From Bryobacterales bacterium (GTDB lineage: Bacteria > Acidobacteriota > Terriglobia > Bryobacterales > Bryobacteraceae), in contig JAEUQG010000496.1 in assembly GCA_016789755.1 (NCBI GenBank), forward strand, positions 1 through 35,144: a DNA stretch of 35,144 bases, written 5' to 3'. Below are positions 8,747-15,849 of the stretch, in pieces; position 1 is the stretch's first letter; the number at the start of each line of letters is the position of its first letter. Below the pieces are notes generated by a model. That model was not told the DNA's origin. It saw nothing but the letters and a program-made list of their open reading frames with translations, and searched no databases. Position numbers and translations under genes: made by a program.

Positions 8747-11176
8747 ATGCCGATTCTGCTGCTGCTGTTATCGTTCTCCGCATTGTGCCAAGCTGCTCCG
8801 GTAAGCTTCTCGCGCGACGTGCGACCTGTTCTTGAAGCGAAGTGCCGGGCATGCCATCAGGGGACAAACCGGAGCGGGAATGTATCCGTTGAGACCTTCG
8901 GCGATGTAACGCGGCTTGTGACGGCAGGGAGGCCGCAGGCAAGCGTTCTATTGCGGGTGATGGAGGGCGAAAGGCCTCGGATGCCGAAGGCCGGCGCGGC
9001 CGTCACGGCCGCCGAGTTGCGTATTATCCGCCAGTGGATCACGGAAGGGGCGCACGACGACAGCAAGGGCGCCTCCGCCGTTTGGTGGTCGCTCCGCCCG
9101 CTGCTGAAACCTGAATCAGGGAAGGGAATCGACTCCTTCATCCAAGCGAAGCTGGCGGAGAAGAAGATCGCGCCTTCGCCGGAGGCTTCGAAGCGCACGC
9201 TGATCCGGCGGCTGTACTTCGACCTTCATGGCTTGCCGCCGGCGCCGGAAGACGTTGCCGCATTCCTTGCGGACGGCTCCGATGGGGCGTACGAACGGCT
9301 GGTGGACCGGTTGCTTGCTTCTCCGCGCTATGGCGAACGATGGGCTCGCCACTGGCTGGACGTCGTTCATTACGGCGATTCCCACGGCTACGACAAGGAC
9401 AAACCCCGGCCGAACGCGTGGCCTTACCGGGACTACGTGATTCGTTCGTTGAACGAGGACAAACCTTACGCGCGCTTTGTGGAAGAGCAACTGGCGGGCG
9501 ACGTGCTTTTCCCGGCCAATGCGGAAGGCGTGGTGGCTACCGGGTTCATCGCCGCCGGGCCCTGGGACTTCGTAGGGCACCAGGAACTTCGGGAAGGCAC
9601 CACCGATAAGAACATTACGCGCATTCTGGACCGTGACGACATGGTGGCGGCCACGATGTCCACGTTCACCAGCATGACGGTGCATTGCGCACGTTGTCAC
9701 GACCATAAGTTCGATCCGATTCCGCAATCGGACTATTACAGCCTGCAGGCGGTGTTTGCCGGCGTCGATCGCGCCGACCGTCCTTTTCATCGCGATCCGG
9801 CGGTGCACGCCAGACGCAGGGAGATTCTGGATCAGAAGCTCGCGGTGCAAATCGAACTGCAACCGCTGCTGGACAAAGTGGAGTTCGCAACCAGCGCTGA
9901 GATTGTGGAACTGGATGACCGGATCCGCGACGGGCGGCTGCTGTCGACCCATATCGGCGATCCGAAGACACCGGCTGAGGCGGAAGAAAAGAAGCGTCTG
10001 CTGGACCGCGTGGGGCGCGACCAGAAGCGCCGGCAAGGGCTGGTGGATGCGATTGTGGGCGCGGACACCTATGCCCGCATCGGTGAACTGAAGGCGCAGG
10101 CAAAGATCATCGACGACGCACTTGCCGCGTTGCCAAAGCCCGAATGGGTTTATGCTGCCAGCCGGTACTTCGACCGTGCCGGCAACTTTCGCCCGCCACT
10201 GGCCCCTCGTCCGGTTCATTTGCTGGCGCGCGGCAACGTCGGCGCCCCGGGCGAGTTGATGATTCCGGGAGCGTTGACGGCCTTGTCCGCGCTGCCTTCG
10301 CGCTTTGCGATTCCGGACTCGCGGGACGAAGGCGCACGCCGGGCTGCGCTGGCCCGATGGATCACAGCGAAGGACAACGTGCTGACGTGGCGGTCGATTG
10401 TCAACCGGGTTTGGCACTATCATTTCGGCGCCGGCATCGTCGACACGCCGAACGATTTCGGGCGCATGGGCTCGCAGCCTTCGCATGCGGAACTGCTCGA
10501 TTACCTAGCGCTCTGGTTTCGCGACGAAGCCGGTGGGTCATTGAAGAAACTGCACCGGCTGATGGTGACGTCGAAGACGTACCGGCAGTCCTCTGGGCAC
10601 CGGGCCGATGCGGCGAAAGCGGATGGCGACAACCGGCTGCTATGGCGCATGAACCGGATCCGTCTGGATGCCGAATCGGTACGCGACGCGGTGTTGTCGG
10701 CGGCGGGCAAGCTGGACACGACGATGGGTGGCCCCGGAGCGCAGATGTTCTGGTTCAAGAACGACCATTCCCCGATCTACGATTACGCGCGATTCGATCC
10801 GGACGCGGAAGGCGGGCACCGGCGGAGCATTTACCGGTTCATTGTGCGCAGTGTGCCCGACCCGTTTCTGGAACGGCTGGATTGTCCGGACCCATCGCTG
10901 CTTGCACCGAAACGCAACACCACGCTTACGGCGATTCAGGCACTGGCGCTTTGGAACAATCCGTTCATGTTGCGCATGGCGGAGCACCTGGCAACACGCA
11001 TGCGTGGATTGTCGAACGACCGCGGCAGGCAGATCGATAGCGCGCTCCAGTTTCTATACGGCCGCGAGGCAACTGGCCAGGAGCGGCAGCTTTACGCTGC
11101 CTACGCGGACAAACATGGACTGGAAAACCTGGCAAGGTTGCTGTTCAACACCAACGAATTTCTGTTTCTCGATTAG
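8747..11176 (+). CDS. Secreted DUF1549/DUF1553 protein with cytochrome-type haem motifs
   Basis: This belongs to the planctomycete-type cytochrome C / DUF1549 / DUF1553 family, common in Planctomycetes, Verrucomicrobia and some Acidobacteria. The biochemical role is unknown; links to polysaccharide breakdown have been proposed. I chose ATG 8747 (809 aa) because it starts a signal peptide (MPILLLLLSFSALCQA); an in-frame TTG at 8708 would add 13 residues and bury it. A CRACH haem-binding motif (residues 33-37) lies in the N-terminal cytochrome-like domain, DUF1549 follows (about 130-330) with a second CARCH motif (314-318), then a charged helical region (about 355-480) and DUF1553 (about 520-790). 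The stop is 10 nt before a DUF1501 gene, its usual partner. Confidence 0.9.
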   Translation: MPILLLLLSFSALCQAAPVSFSRDVRPVLEAKCRACHQGTNRSGNVSVETFGDVTRLVTAGRPQASVLLRVMEGERPRMPKAGAAVTAAELRIIRQWITEGAHDDSKGASAVWWSLRPLLKPESGKGIDSFIQAKLAEKKIAPSPEASKRTLIRRLYFDLHGLPPAPEDVAAFLADGSDGAYERLVDRLLASPRYGERWARHWLDVVHYGDSHGYDKDKPRPNAWPYRDYVIRSLNEDKPYARFVEEQLAGDVLFPANAEGVVATGFIAAGPWDFVGHQELREGTTDKNITRILDRDDMVAATMSTFTSMTVHCARCHDHKFDPIPQSDYYSLQAVFAGVDRADRPFHRDPAVHARRREILDQKLAVQIELQPLLDKVEFATSAEIVELDDRIRDGRLLSTHIGDPKTPAEAEEKKRLLDRVGRDQKRRQGLVDAIVGADTYARIGELKAQAKIIDDALAALPKPEWVYAASRYFDRAGNFRPPLAPRPVHLLARGNVGAPGELMIPGALTALSALPSRFAIPDSRDEGARRAALARWITAKDNVLTWRSIVNRVWHYHFGAGIVDTPNDFGRMGSQPSHAELLDYLALWFRDEAGGSLKKLHRLMVTSKTYRQSSGHRADAAKADGDNRLLWRMNRIRLDAESVRDAVLSAAGKLDTTMGGPGAQMFWFKNDHSPIYDYARFDPDAEGGHRRSIYRFIVRSVPDPFLERLDCPDPSLLAPKRNTTLTAIQALALWNNPFMLRMAEHLATRMRGLSNDRGRQIDSALQFLYGREATGQERQLYAAYADKHGLENLARLLFNTNEFLFLD

Positions 11177-11186
11177 GTGACACGAT

Positions 11187-12569
11187 ATGACCCGGCGCAA
11201 GTTTCTTTGGACCTACGGCGGCGGCTTGGGCGGCGTCGCACTGAGCCACATGCTGGCGCAATCCGGTTCCGGGCTGCATCACGCTCCCCGGGCCAAGCGC
11301 GTCATTCAGCTCTTCATGTCGGGGGCGGCCAGCCAGTGCGACAGTTTCGATTACAAGCCGCTGCTGATCGAGAAAGCGAATGAAAAATGGGACCCCGGGG
11401 AGAAGGTGGAACTCTTCCAAAGCAACCCCGGCGTGGTCATGCCCTGCCCTTGGGAATGGAAGCGGCACGGCCAATGCGGCAAATGGGTGAGCAGCCTGTT
11501 TCCGCATCAGGCGAGTTGTGCCGACGACATCGCATTCATCCAGTCCATGGTGTCGAAGTCCAATATCCATGGGCCTGCCACGTTCCTGCAGGCGACTGGG
11601 TTCGTACTTCCGGGATTTCCCAGCGGCGGTGCGTGGGTTTCCTATGCGCTGGGCAGTCTGAACGAGAATCTTCCGGTTTTCGTTGTCCTTCCCGACCCGC
11701 GCGGAGTGCCGCCGAACGGACCCGCCAATTGGTCATCGGGTTTCCTGCCGGCGGCGCATCAGGCAACGACGATCAAGATCGGGACGCCCAATCCGATTCA
11801 CGATCTGTTCCCACCCGCGAGCGCGAAGTTCGTCACCAAGGGCAGCGAGCGGGACGGGTTGGAACTGCTGGGCAAGATGAATCGCGAGCATCAATCGGCG
11901 CGCCCGGACGATTCGAGGCTCGATGCGCGTATCCAAAGCTACGAGATGGCGGCCAAACTCCAACTGAGCGCTCCAGAGGTAATGGAGATTCGTGGGGAGA
12001 CGGAGGCCACACAACGGCTGTACGGACTCGACAACCCGGTGACGGAAGAGATGGGCCGCCGCTGCCTGATCGCGCGGCGGTTGGCGGAGCGGGGAGTCCG
12101 TTTCATCCAGGTGTGGAGCGGGGCCGACAATGGCTTTCCCCGCCGCAATTGGGATAGCCACGAAAACCTTGCGAAGGACCATTGGGAGATGGGGGTGGCC
12201 ATGGACAAGCCTGTGGCGGGCCTGCTGAAAGACCTGAAGTCGCGTGGCCTGTTGGAGGATACCATCGTCTACTGGACCACCGAGTTCGGACGCATGCCGT
12301 GCAGTCAGGGCAGCAAAGGCCGCGATCACAACCCCTTCGGCTTCGCCACGTGGCTGGCCGGCGGCGGAATCCGCGGTGGAACCACCTATGGCGCGACCGA
12401 CGACTGGTCGTACAAAGCGGTGGACAAGCCGACCTACAGCTACGATGTCCATGCCACGATGCTGCATCTGCTGGGCATCGATCACACCAGGCTTACGTAT
12501 CTGCACAACGGTATTAATCGCCGACTCACGGACGTTCACGGCAACGTGATCCGCGAAATCGTGGCCTGA
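11187..12569 (+). CDS. Tat-exported DUF1501 (sulfatase-like fold) protein
   Basis: DUF1501 proteins are relatives of the alkaline phosphatase/sulfatase superfamily and are almost always found beside DUF1549/DUF1553 genes, as here. The substrate is unknown. The 460-aa product begins with a twin-arginine leader (TRRKFLW, then GGGLGGVALSHMLA), so it is probably folded in the cytoplasm and exported through Tat. Recognisable blocks are FMSGAASQCDSFDYKP near residue 45, IQSMVSKSNIHGPA near 118, IQVWSGADNG, VYWTTEFGRMP and GRDHNPFGFATWLAGGGIRGG. The metal-binding His/Asp pattern near TEFGR and GRDHNP is as expected for the family. It is spaced 10 nt from the upstream gene, so the two are probably co-transcribed. 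Confidence 0.92.
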   Translation: MTRRKFLWTYGGGLGGVALSHMLAQSGSGLHHAPRAKRVIQLFMSGAASQCDSFDYKPLLIEKANEKWDPGEKVELFQSNPGVVMPCPWEWKRHGQCGKWVSSLFPHQASCADDIAFIQSMVSKSNIHGPATFLQATGFVLPGFPSGGAWVSYALGSLNENLPVFVVLPDPRGVPPNGPANWSSGFLPAAHQATTIKIGTPNPIHDLFPPASAKFVTKGSERDGLELLGKMNREHQSARPDDSRLDARIQSYEMAAKLQLSAPEVMEIRGETEATQRLYGLDNPVTEEMGRRCLIARRLAERGVRFIQVWSGADNGFPRRNWDSHENLAKDHWEMGVAMDKPVAGLLKDLKSRGLLEDTIVYWTTEFGRMPCSQGSKGRDHNPFGFATWLAGGGIRGGTTYGATDDWSYKAVDKPTYSYDVHATMLHLLGIDHTRLTYLHNGINRRLTDVHGNVIREIVA

Positions 12570-12572
12570 ATC

Positions 12573-12944
12573 ATGGCTATGGTGGAAAGTCTCTCTCCGG
12601 ACGGCCGGACCCGCATTACGTGGGCGATCAGCGAGGGCAGGATGTCGCATGAGATCCGCTGCCCGCGCATTACCGACGCGCAGTCTGGCGAGATCCTCTT
12701 CGATCTGTGGATGGATACATCCTGGGATGCCTCCGTGCAATGGCTGGAGAACGGCCTGTTGCGTTTGAGTATCCGGCACTACGCGGAGGGTGGCGTTACG
12801 ATGCTCGATGTGTTGGTGGACCGCGGCGCCGGAGTTTTCCGCATGGAAAATGGCCCTTGGAGACCATTGAACTGGATGCAAGGCGAGGTTCCGGAGGCAT
12901 ATTGGCGGAAGGCCGGCTCAGGTGGCGGCCTTCAAAGCGGCTGA
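12573..12944 (+). CDS. Small uncharacterised protein after DUF1501
   Basis: I do not recognise this 123-aa protein. It starts 3 nt after the DUF1501 stop (ATG 12573, or ATG 12579 two codons on) and is read in the same direction, so it is probably co-transcribed. It has no signal peptide or membrane segment. It is rich in Trp and in alternating hydrophobic and polar residues (RITWAISEG, ILFDLWMDTSWD, WLENGLLRLSIRHY), which suggests a small beta-sheet fold, and it ends in a short Gly/Ser tail. Codon use resembles its neighbours. It could be a cytoplasmic helper of the DUF1549/DUF1501 pair, but nothing shows this directly. Confidence 0.7.
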   Translation: MAMVESLSPDGRTRITWAISEGRMSHEIRCPRITDAQSGEILFDLWMDTSWDASVQWLENGLLRLSIRHYAEGGVTMLDVLVDRGAGVFRMENGPWRPLNWMQGEVPEAYWRKAGSGGGLQSG

Positions 12945-12991
12945 TCCTCCCGCCTGTGGTAAACTGTGGTTGTTCGACTGCATTCCCCCGC

Positions 12992-13085
<94 letters not shown>

Positions 13086-13149
13086 GCCCACCTTTGAGCT
13101 TTACCCCCCACCCATTTGACGCCATAGGCCATTGGTGTGCCGGGCAGAT

Positions 13150-13169
13150 CCAGCAAGCCGGCTGGTTTT
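13150..13169 (+). terminator. Weak terminator-like hairpin after tRNA-Ser
   Basis: CCAGC (13150-13154) pairs with GCTGG (13161-13165) over a 6-nt loop, and TTTT follows. The stem is only 5 bp, so this is a weak candidate for the end of the tRNA transcript. The rest of 13086-13221 shows no gene I can support. Confidence 0.3.
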
Positions 13170-13221
13170 GTGCAATCCGGCCCGAAAGCGGTGGGGGCGC
13201 CAAATTCAGGCTCGGACCCCA

Positions 13222-13257
13222 ACGGATATGAGGTTGACATGTATCCGTAACGGATAT
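13222..13257 (+). promoter_or_regulatory. Probable PadR operator: palindrome plus extra half-site
   Basis: The promoter spacer is almost filled by a 15-bp palindrome, TATCCGT-A-ACGGATA (13242-13256). The half-site ACGGATAT also occurs at 13222-13229 just upstream of the -35, a direct repeat of 13250-13257. PadR proteins are dimeric winged-helix repressors that commonly bind palindromes in their own promoters. A dimer bound here would block RNA polymerase, so autorepression is the natural inference. The sequence symmetry is direct; the binding protein is inferred. Confidence 0.65.
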
Positions 13258-13262
13258 ACTAT
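13234..13262 (+). promoter_or_regulatory. padR promoter: TTGACA, 17 bp, TACTAT
   Basis: A perfect -35 hexamer TTGACA (13234-13239) is separated by exactly 17 bp from TACTAT (13257-13262), a 5-of-6 match to the -10 consensus. It is the strongest sigma-70-type promoter I found in the window. Transcription would start 6-8 nt after the -10, at or next to the A of the padR ATG (13269), so the mRNA should be leaderless. The spacer contains a palindrome, described separately. Confidence 0.85.
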
Positions 13263-13268
13263 CGGAGC

Positions 13269-13616
13269 ATGGCGACGAAGGGCACAGAGCACGCTCCACT
13301 GACTCCCGCTGTGCTGCACATCCTGCTCGTGCTTTCGACGGGGGAGCGGCACGGGTACGGAATCATGAAGCAGGTAGAAGTGGACTCGCAGGGCAAGACG
13401 AAGATGGGCCCGGGGACGCTATACGGCTCGATAGGGCGAATGATGGAAGCCGGGCTGATCCGTGAAAGCGATCGGCGGGTCGATTCGCAGATGGACGACG
13501 AGCGACGGGTTTACTACGAGATCACCGCCGTAGGACAGGCGGCGCTGGAAGCGGAGTTGAGGCGGTATCGCCGTGTGGTGGCGGTGGCGGAAGGACGTAT
13601 CGCCTATGGGGGCTGA
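13269..13616 (+). CDS. PadR-family transcriptional regulator
   Basis: This 115-aa protein is a compact PadR winged-helix repressor. It has the family pattern: a first helix LTPAVLHILLVLSTGERHGYGIMKQVE (about residues 11-37), the recognition region GPGTLYGSIGRMMEAGLI (about 47-64), the wing (DERRVYYEITAVGQAALEAE, about 75-95) and a short C-terminal dimerisation helix. GTLYGS, YGIM and RRVYYEIT are diagnostic. No Shine-Dalgarno precedes ATG 13269 and the promoter predicts a leaderless message. The gene overlaps the next by 11 nt, so the membrane protein downstream is the likely co-regulated target. Confidence 0.93.
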   Translation: MATKGTEHAPLTPAVLHILLVLSTGERHGYGIMKQVEVDSQGKTKMGPGTLYGSIGRMMEAGLIRESDRRVDSQMDDERRVYYEITAVGQAALEAELRRYRRVVAVAEGRIAYGG

Positions 13617-14355
13617 ACTTGCGGACCGGCGCTACCGGACATGGTACACGATGCTGCTGAGGCTGTATCCGCGACCTTTCCGCGAGCGGTTCGGGGAGGG
13701 GATGGCGCAGACATTTCACGATCTCTGCCGCGAGCGGAGAGCGGCCAGGCGGGGACTGTTCCGGTTCGCGCTGTGGATTCTTTGGGAGACGTTGGTGGGA
13801 GTTGTCAGGGAGCACATCATGCAAATGCGGCAACTGGGAAGACCGACCCTGCGTGTGGCGCTGGTCGCGCTGGCTGTGTGGATGGTGCCGCTTGTGGCAT
13901 CGCAATTCGTGGAGGACTGGCATTGGGGCGTGGGAGGTTTCGCGCGGGCGTATGTCCTATTCTTCCTGGTGGGGATGGCCATTGCGCTGGTCGCGAGGCG
14001 GATGGGCGTGTGGTCCTATAAGGCGGGTGCCGGCGTGGCGTTGGCGGCCGGGTTCGCCTTGGCGTGGTCGACCATGGTCCAGGTTGCGGACTCGGGACAT
14101 CCGGAGCGTTTGTGGTACCACAGTGTACTGGTAGTAGGGATGGTTGGAGCGTGTCTGGCGAGGCTGAAAGCTGCGGGGTTGGCCTCGACATTGTTCGCGA
14201 TGGCAGCGACGCTTGCTCTGATTGCCGCGACCTTACCTTCGGGCGCGCCGCCTGAGATTGCGAGGCGAATGGCCATTGGGCACGGAGTCTACGTAGTGTT
14301 GTTCACGGCATCAGGTTTACTGTTCCGGCACGCGAGTTTGGCGGGATTGCGGTAA
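13606..14355 (+). CDS. PadR-coupled integral membrane protein, unknown function
   Basis: The start is probably ATG 13606 (249 aa), which overlaps padR by 11 nt and has AAGGA 10 nt upstream; an upstream in-frame GTG at 13573 would add 11 Trp/Arg-rich residues. The first 60 residues are cytoplasmic and include LLRLYPRPFRERFGEGMAQ, a motif often seen at the N-terminus of PadR-linked permeases and membrane proteins in Acidobacteria. Six hydrophobic segments follow, roughly VALVALAVWMVPLVAS, YVLFFLVGMAIALVA, AGVALAAGFALAWS, SVLVVGMVGACLA, TLFAMAATLALIAATL and YVVLFTASGLLF. No ATPase, FtsX or MacB domain is present. Function is unknown. Confidence 0.75.
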   Translation: MGAELADRRYRTWYTMLLRLYPRPFRERFGEGMAQTFHDLCRERRAARRGLFRFALWILWETLVGVVREHIMQMRQLGRPTLRVALVALAVWMVPLVASQFVEDWHWGVGGFARAYVLFFLVGMAIALVARRMGVWSYKAGAGVALAAGFALAWSTMVQVADSGHPERLWYHSVLVVGMVGACLARLKAAGLASTLFAMAATLALIAATLPSGAPPEIARRMAIGHGVYVVLFTASGLLFRHASLAGLR

Positions 14356-14361
14356 GACCGA

Positions 14362-14380
14362 GGCCGATTCAGAATCGGCC
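14362..14380. terminator. Symmetrical hairpin between convergent genes
   Basis: GGCCGATT (14362-14369) and AATCGGCC (14373-14380) form an 8-bp stem with a 3-nt loop, 6 nt after the membrane-protein stop and 17 nt from the end of the convergent DUF3500 gene. It has no T-tract on either strand. Its position suits a bidirectional transcription end. Confidence 0.45.
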
Positions 14381-14397
14381 ACCGCGCCTGTGAATCT

Positions 14398-15339
14398 CTA
14401 GAGCCCTCGGATATGGACCCACGTGTGGACGTGTGGATGCCCGCGGAAATACCACACCATCTTCGGGCTCTCCAGTTGCCACACATCCCAGACCTTGTCT
14501 ACACCTAAATCCAAGTTTTGATAGAAAGACATGGACATCGCCTCGACTCCGCCTGCCGCCTTAATCAGCTTCATCGCCTCGTCTACGTCCTTCTTGCGGA
14601 AGGGAAGCAGCAGATCGGCCAGGACCTGCTCCACCAGCTTGCGCTGGTCTTTGGTCATTTCCGAGACGGGCATCCCTTCGAGTTCCGCCTTCTGACGCAG
14701 CGCCACGGTTGCCGTCTTGGCCTCCTTGCGGGGGTCGCCGAGCAGCGCCATCCTGCGTTGCTTGCCATCGAGCGCCTGGAAAACTTCGTTGGCGCGCTTG
14801 GCCTGATACCAATACACGTTTCCGGGATGATCGGGCTTTTCGGTGGCATCGGGTCCGGCTTGGTGGCCGTAGAAGATCGGGCCGCCAAAGGCGGCGCCTT
14901 CGACGGAATCGCCATCGCAGCGTACCGTGCAATGCCGTCCGGTGAGGACGAACTCGAACTTTCCCGACCCCGGCAGGCCGAAGAGCGCCACCGAATAATT
15001 CCCAAGCCCCTTGGCATCGTCCTTCAGTTGCTGCATGACGCGGCCGGCGAAATCTGGGTGGTAGAGATTGCGGAAGATCTCCTCGACCATCGCCTGTTGA
15101 TTGGGATTAAAGAAGTGACCGATGCGGGCTGGAGTGATGAACCAGTTCGCATCTACCTTAGAACGCAACTCGTGATCGAAGGGCAGGCAGATAACCTTTT
15201 TCTGCTCTGGAGTAAGCGTCTTGTAGAGACCGGCAACCAGCGTCTCGGAGGTTTCCTTCTTCATGGCCGCCGGAGCAGCCATTGTGGCAGCCCCCAGCGC
15301 GGCGGTTTTCAGAAACGTACGGCGGTCGTTGTCTTGCAT
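14398..15339 (-). CDS. Tat-exported DUF3500 protein
   Basis: This matches the DUF3500 family, of unknown function. I start it at ATG 15339 (313 aa), where AAGGAG lies 8 nt upstream and the protein opens directly with a twin-arginine leader (DRRTFLKTAALGAATMAAP); an in-frame upstream ATG at 15381 has no such support. The body shows the family pattern: KVICLPFDHELRSKVDANWFITP, a central FGLPGSGKFEFVLTGRHCTVRCDGD segment, GPIFYGHQAG, and a C-terminal VWYFRGHPHVHTWVHI with a HxH pair that could bind metal. GLPGSGK resembles a P-loop by chance; the surroundings do not support an ATPase. It stands alone, 84 nt downstream of tsaE. Confidence 0.85.
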   Translation of the reverse strand: MQDNDRRTFLKTAALGAATMAAPAAMKKETSETLVAGLYKTLTPEQKKVICLPFDHELRSKVDANWFITPARIGHFFNPNQQAMVEEIFRNLYHPDFAGRVMQQLKDDAKGLGNYSVALFGLPGSGKFEFVLTGRHCTVRCDGDSVEGAAFGGPIFYGHQAGPDATEKPDHPGNVYWYQAKRANEVFQALDGKQRRMALLGDPRKEAKTATVALRQKAELEGMPVSEMTKDQRKLVEQVLADLLLPFRKKDVDEAMKLIKAAGGVEAMSMSFYQNLDLGVDKVWDVWQLESPKMVWYFRGHPHVHTWVHIRGL

Positions 15340-15423
15340 CCTGGCTCCTTTTTCGAACGGACAGATGGGGCTATGATGCATCTTTTCGGCGGCGACAGCA
15401 AGCCTGCCGGAAGCAACACTCGT

Positions 15424-15849
15424 CTACACGCGGAACTCGACAGCTACGCTTCGCCCGTCCGCTGTGGCCGAGATCCGTATCCAGACATCGGGGCTTGGCA
15501 GGAAGGCGGCGAATTTTTCGGGCCACTCGATGAGCACAACGGCCTGACGATCGAGAATCTCGTCCAGGCCGAGCGTGGCCACCTGCCGTGGCTCGTCCAA
15601 GCGGTAGAGGTCGATGTGATAGAGCCGGGCGGGGTCTCCGTATTCATGGATCAGCGTAAAAGTGGGGCTGGAGACTTCTTCGGGCTGTGCTGCCTGGAGC
15701 CCCTTGGCAATGCCTTTCGAGAGAGTTGTCTTGCCGGCGCCGAGATTGCCCGTCAGAAAGACGAGGCAAGGGGCGCGAAAGCGCGCGGCGAGGGATTCGC
15801 CGAGGGCAACCATCGCCTCTTCCGAAGTGGGATGAAACAGTTCGGTCAT
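15424..15849 (-). CDS. tsaE: tRNA threonylcarbamoyladenosine biosynthesis ATPase TsaE
   Basis: TsaE is the P-loop ATPase that works with TsaB and TsaD to make the t6A37 modification of ANN-decoding tRNAs. The 141-aa product has Walker A GNLGAGKT (34-41), the SSPTFTLIHEY switch region (about 60-70), the HIDLYRL motif, and a C-terminal LIEWPEKF, all standard for the YjeE/TsaE family at its usual length. Its ATG overlaps the nnr stop by 4 nt (ATGA), so translation is coupled to the NAD(P)HX repair gene. That pairing is common in bacteria and supports both calls. Confidence 0.96.
   Translation of the reverse strand: MTELFHPTSEEAMVALGESLAARFRAPCLVFLTGNLGAGKTTLSKGIAKGLQAAQPEEVSSPTFTLIHEYGDPARLYHIDLYRLDEPRQVATLGLDEILDRQAVVLIEWPEKFAAFLPSPDVWIRISATADGRSVAVEFRV

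Noticed and set aside
14917..14940. GLPGSGK in the DUF3500 protein as an ATP-binding P-loop
   Set aside because: No Walker B motif or Rossmann-like context follows, and the string continues into a beta-strand pattern typical of DUF3500. Coordinates are approximate.
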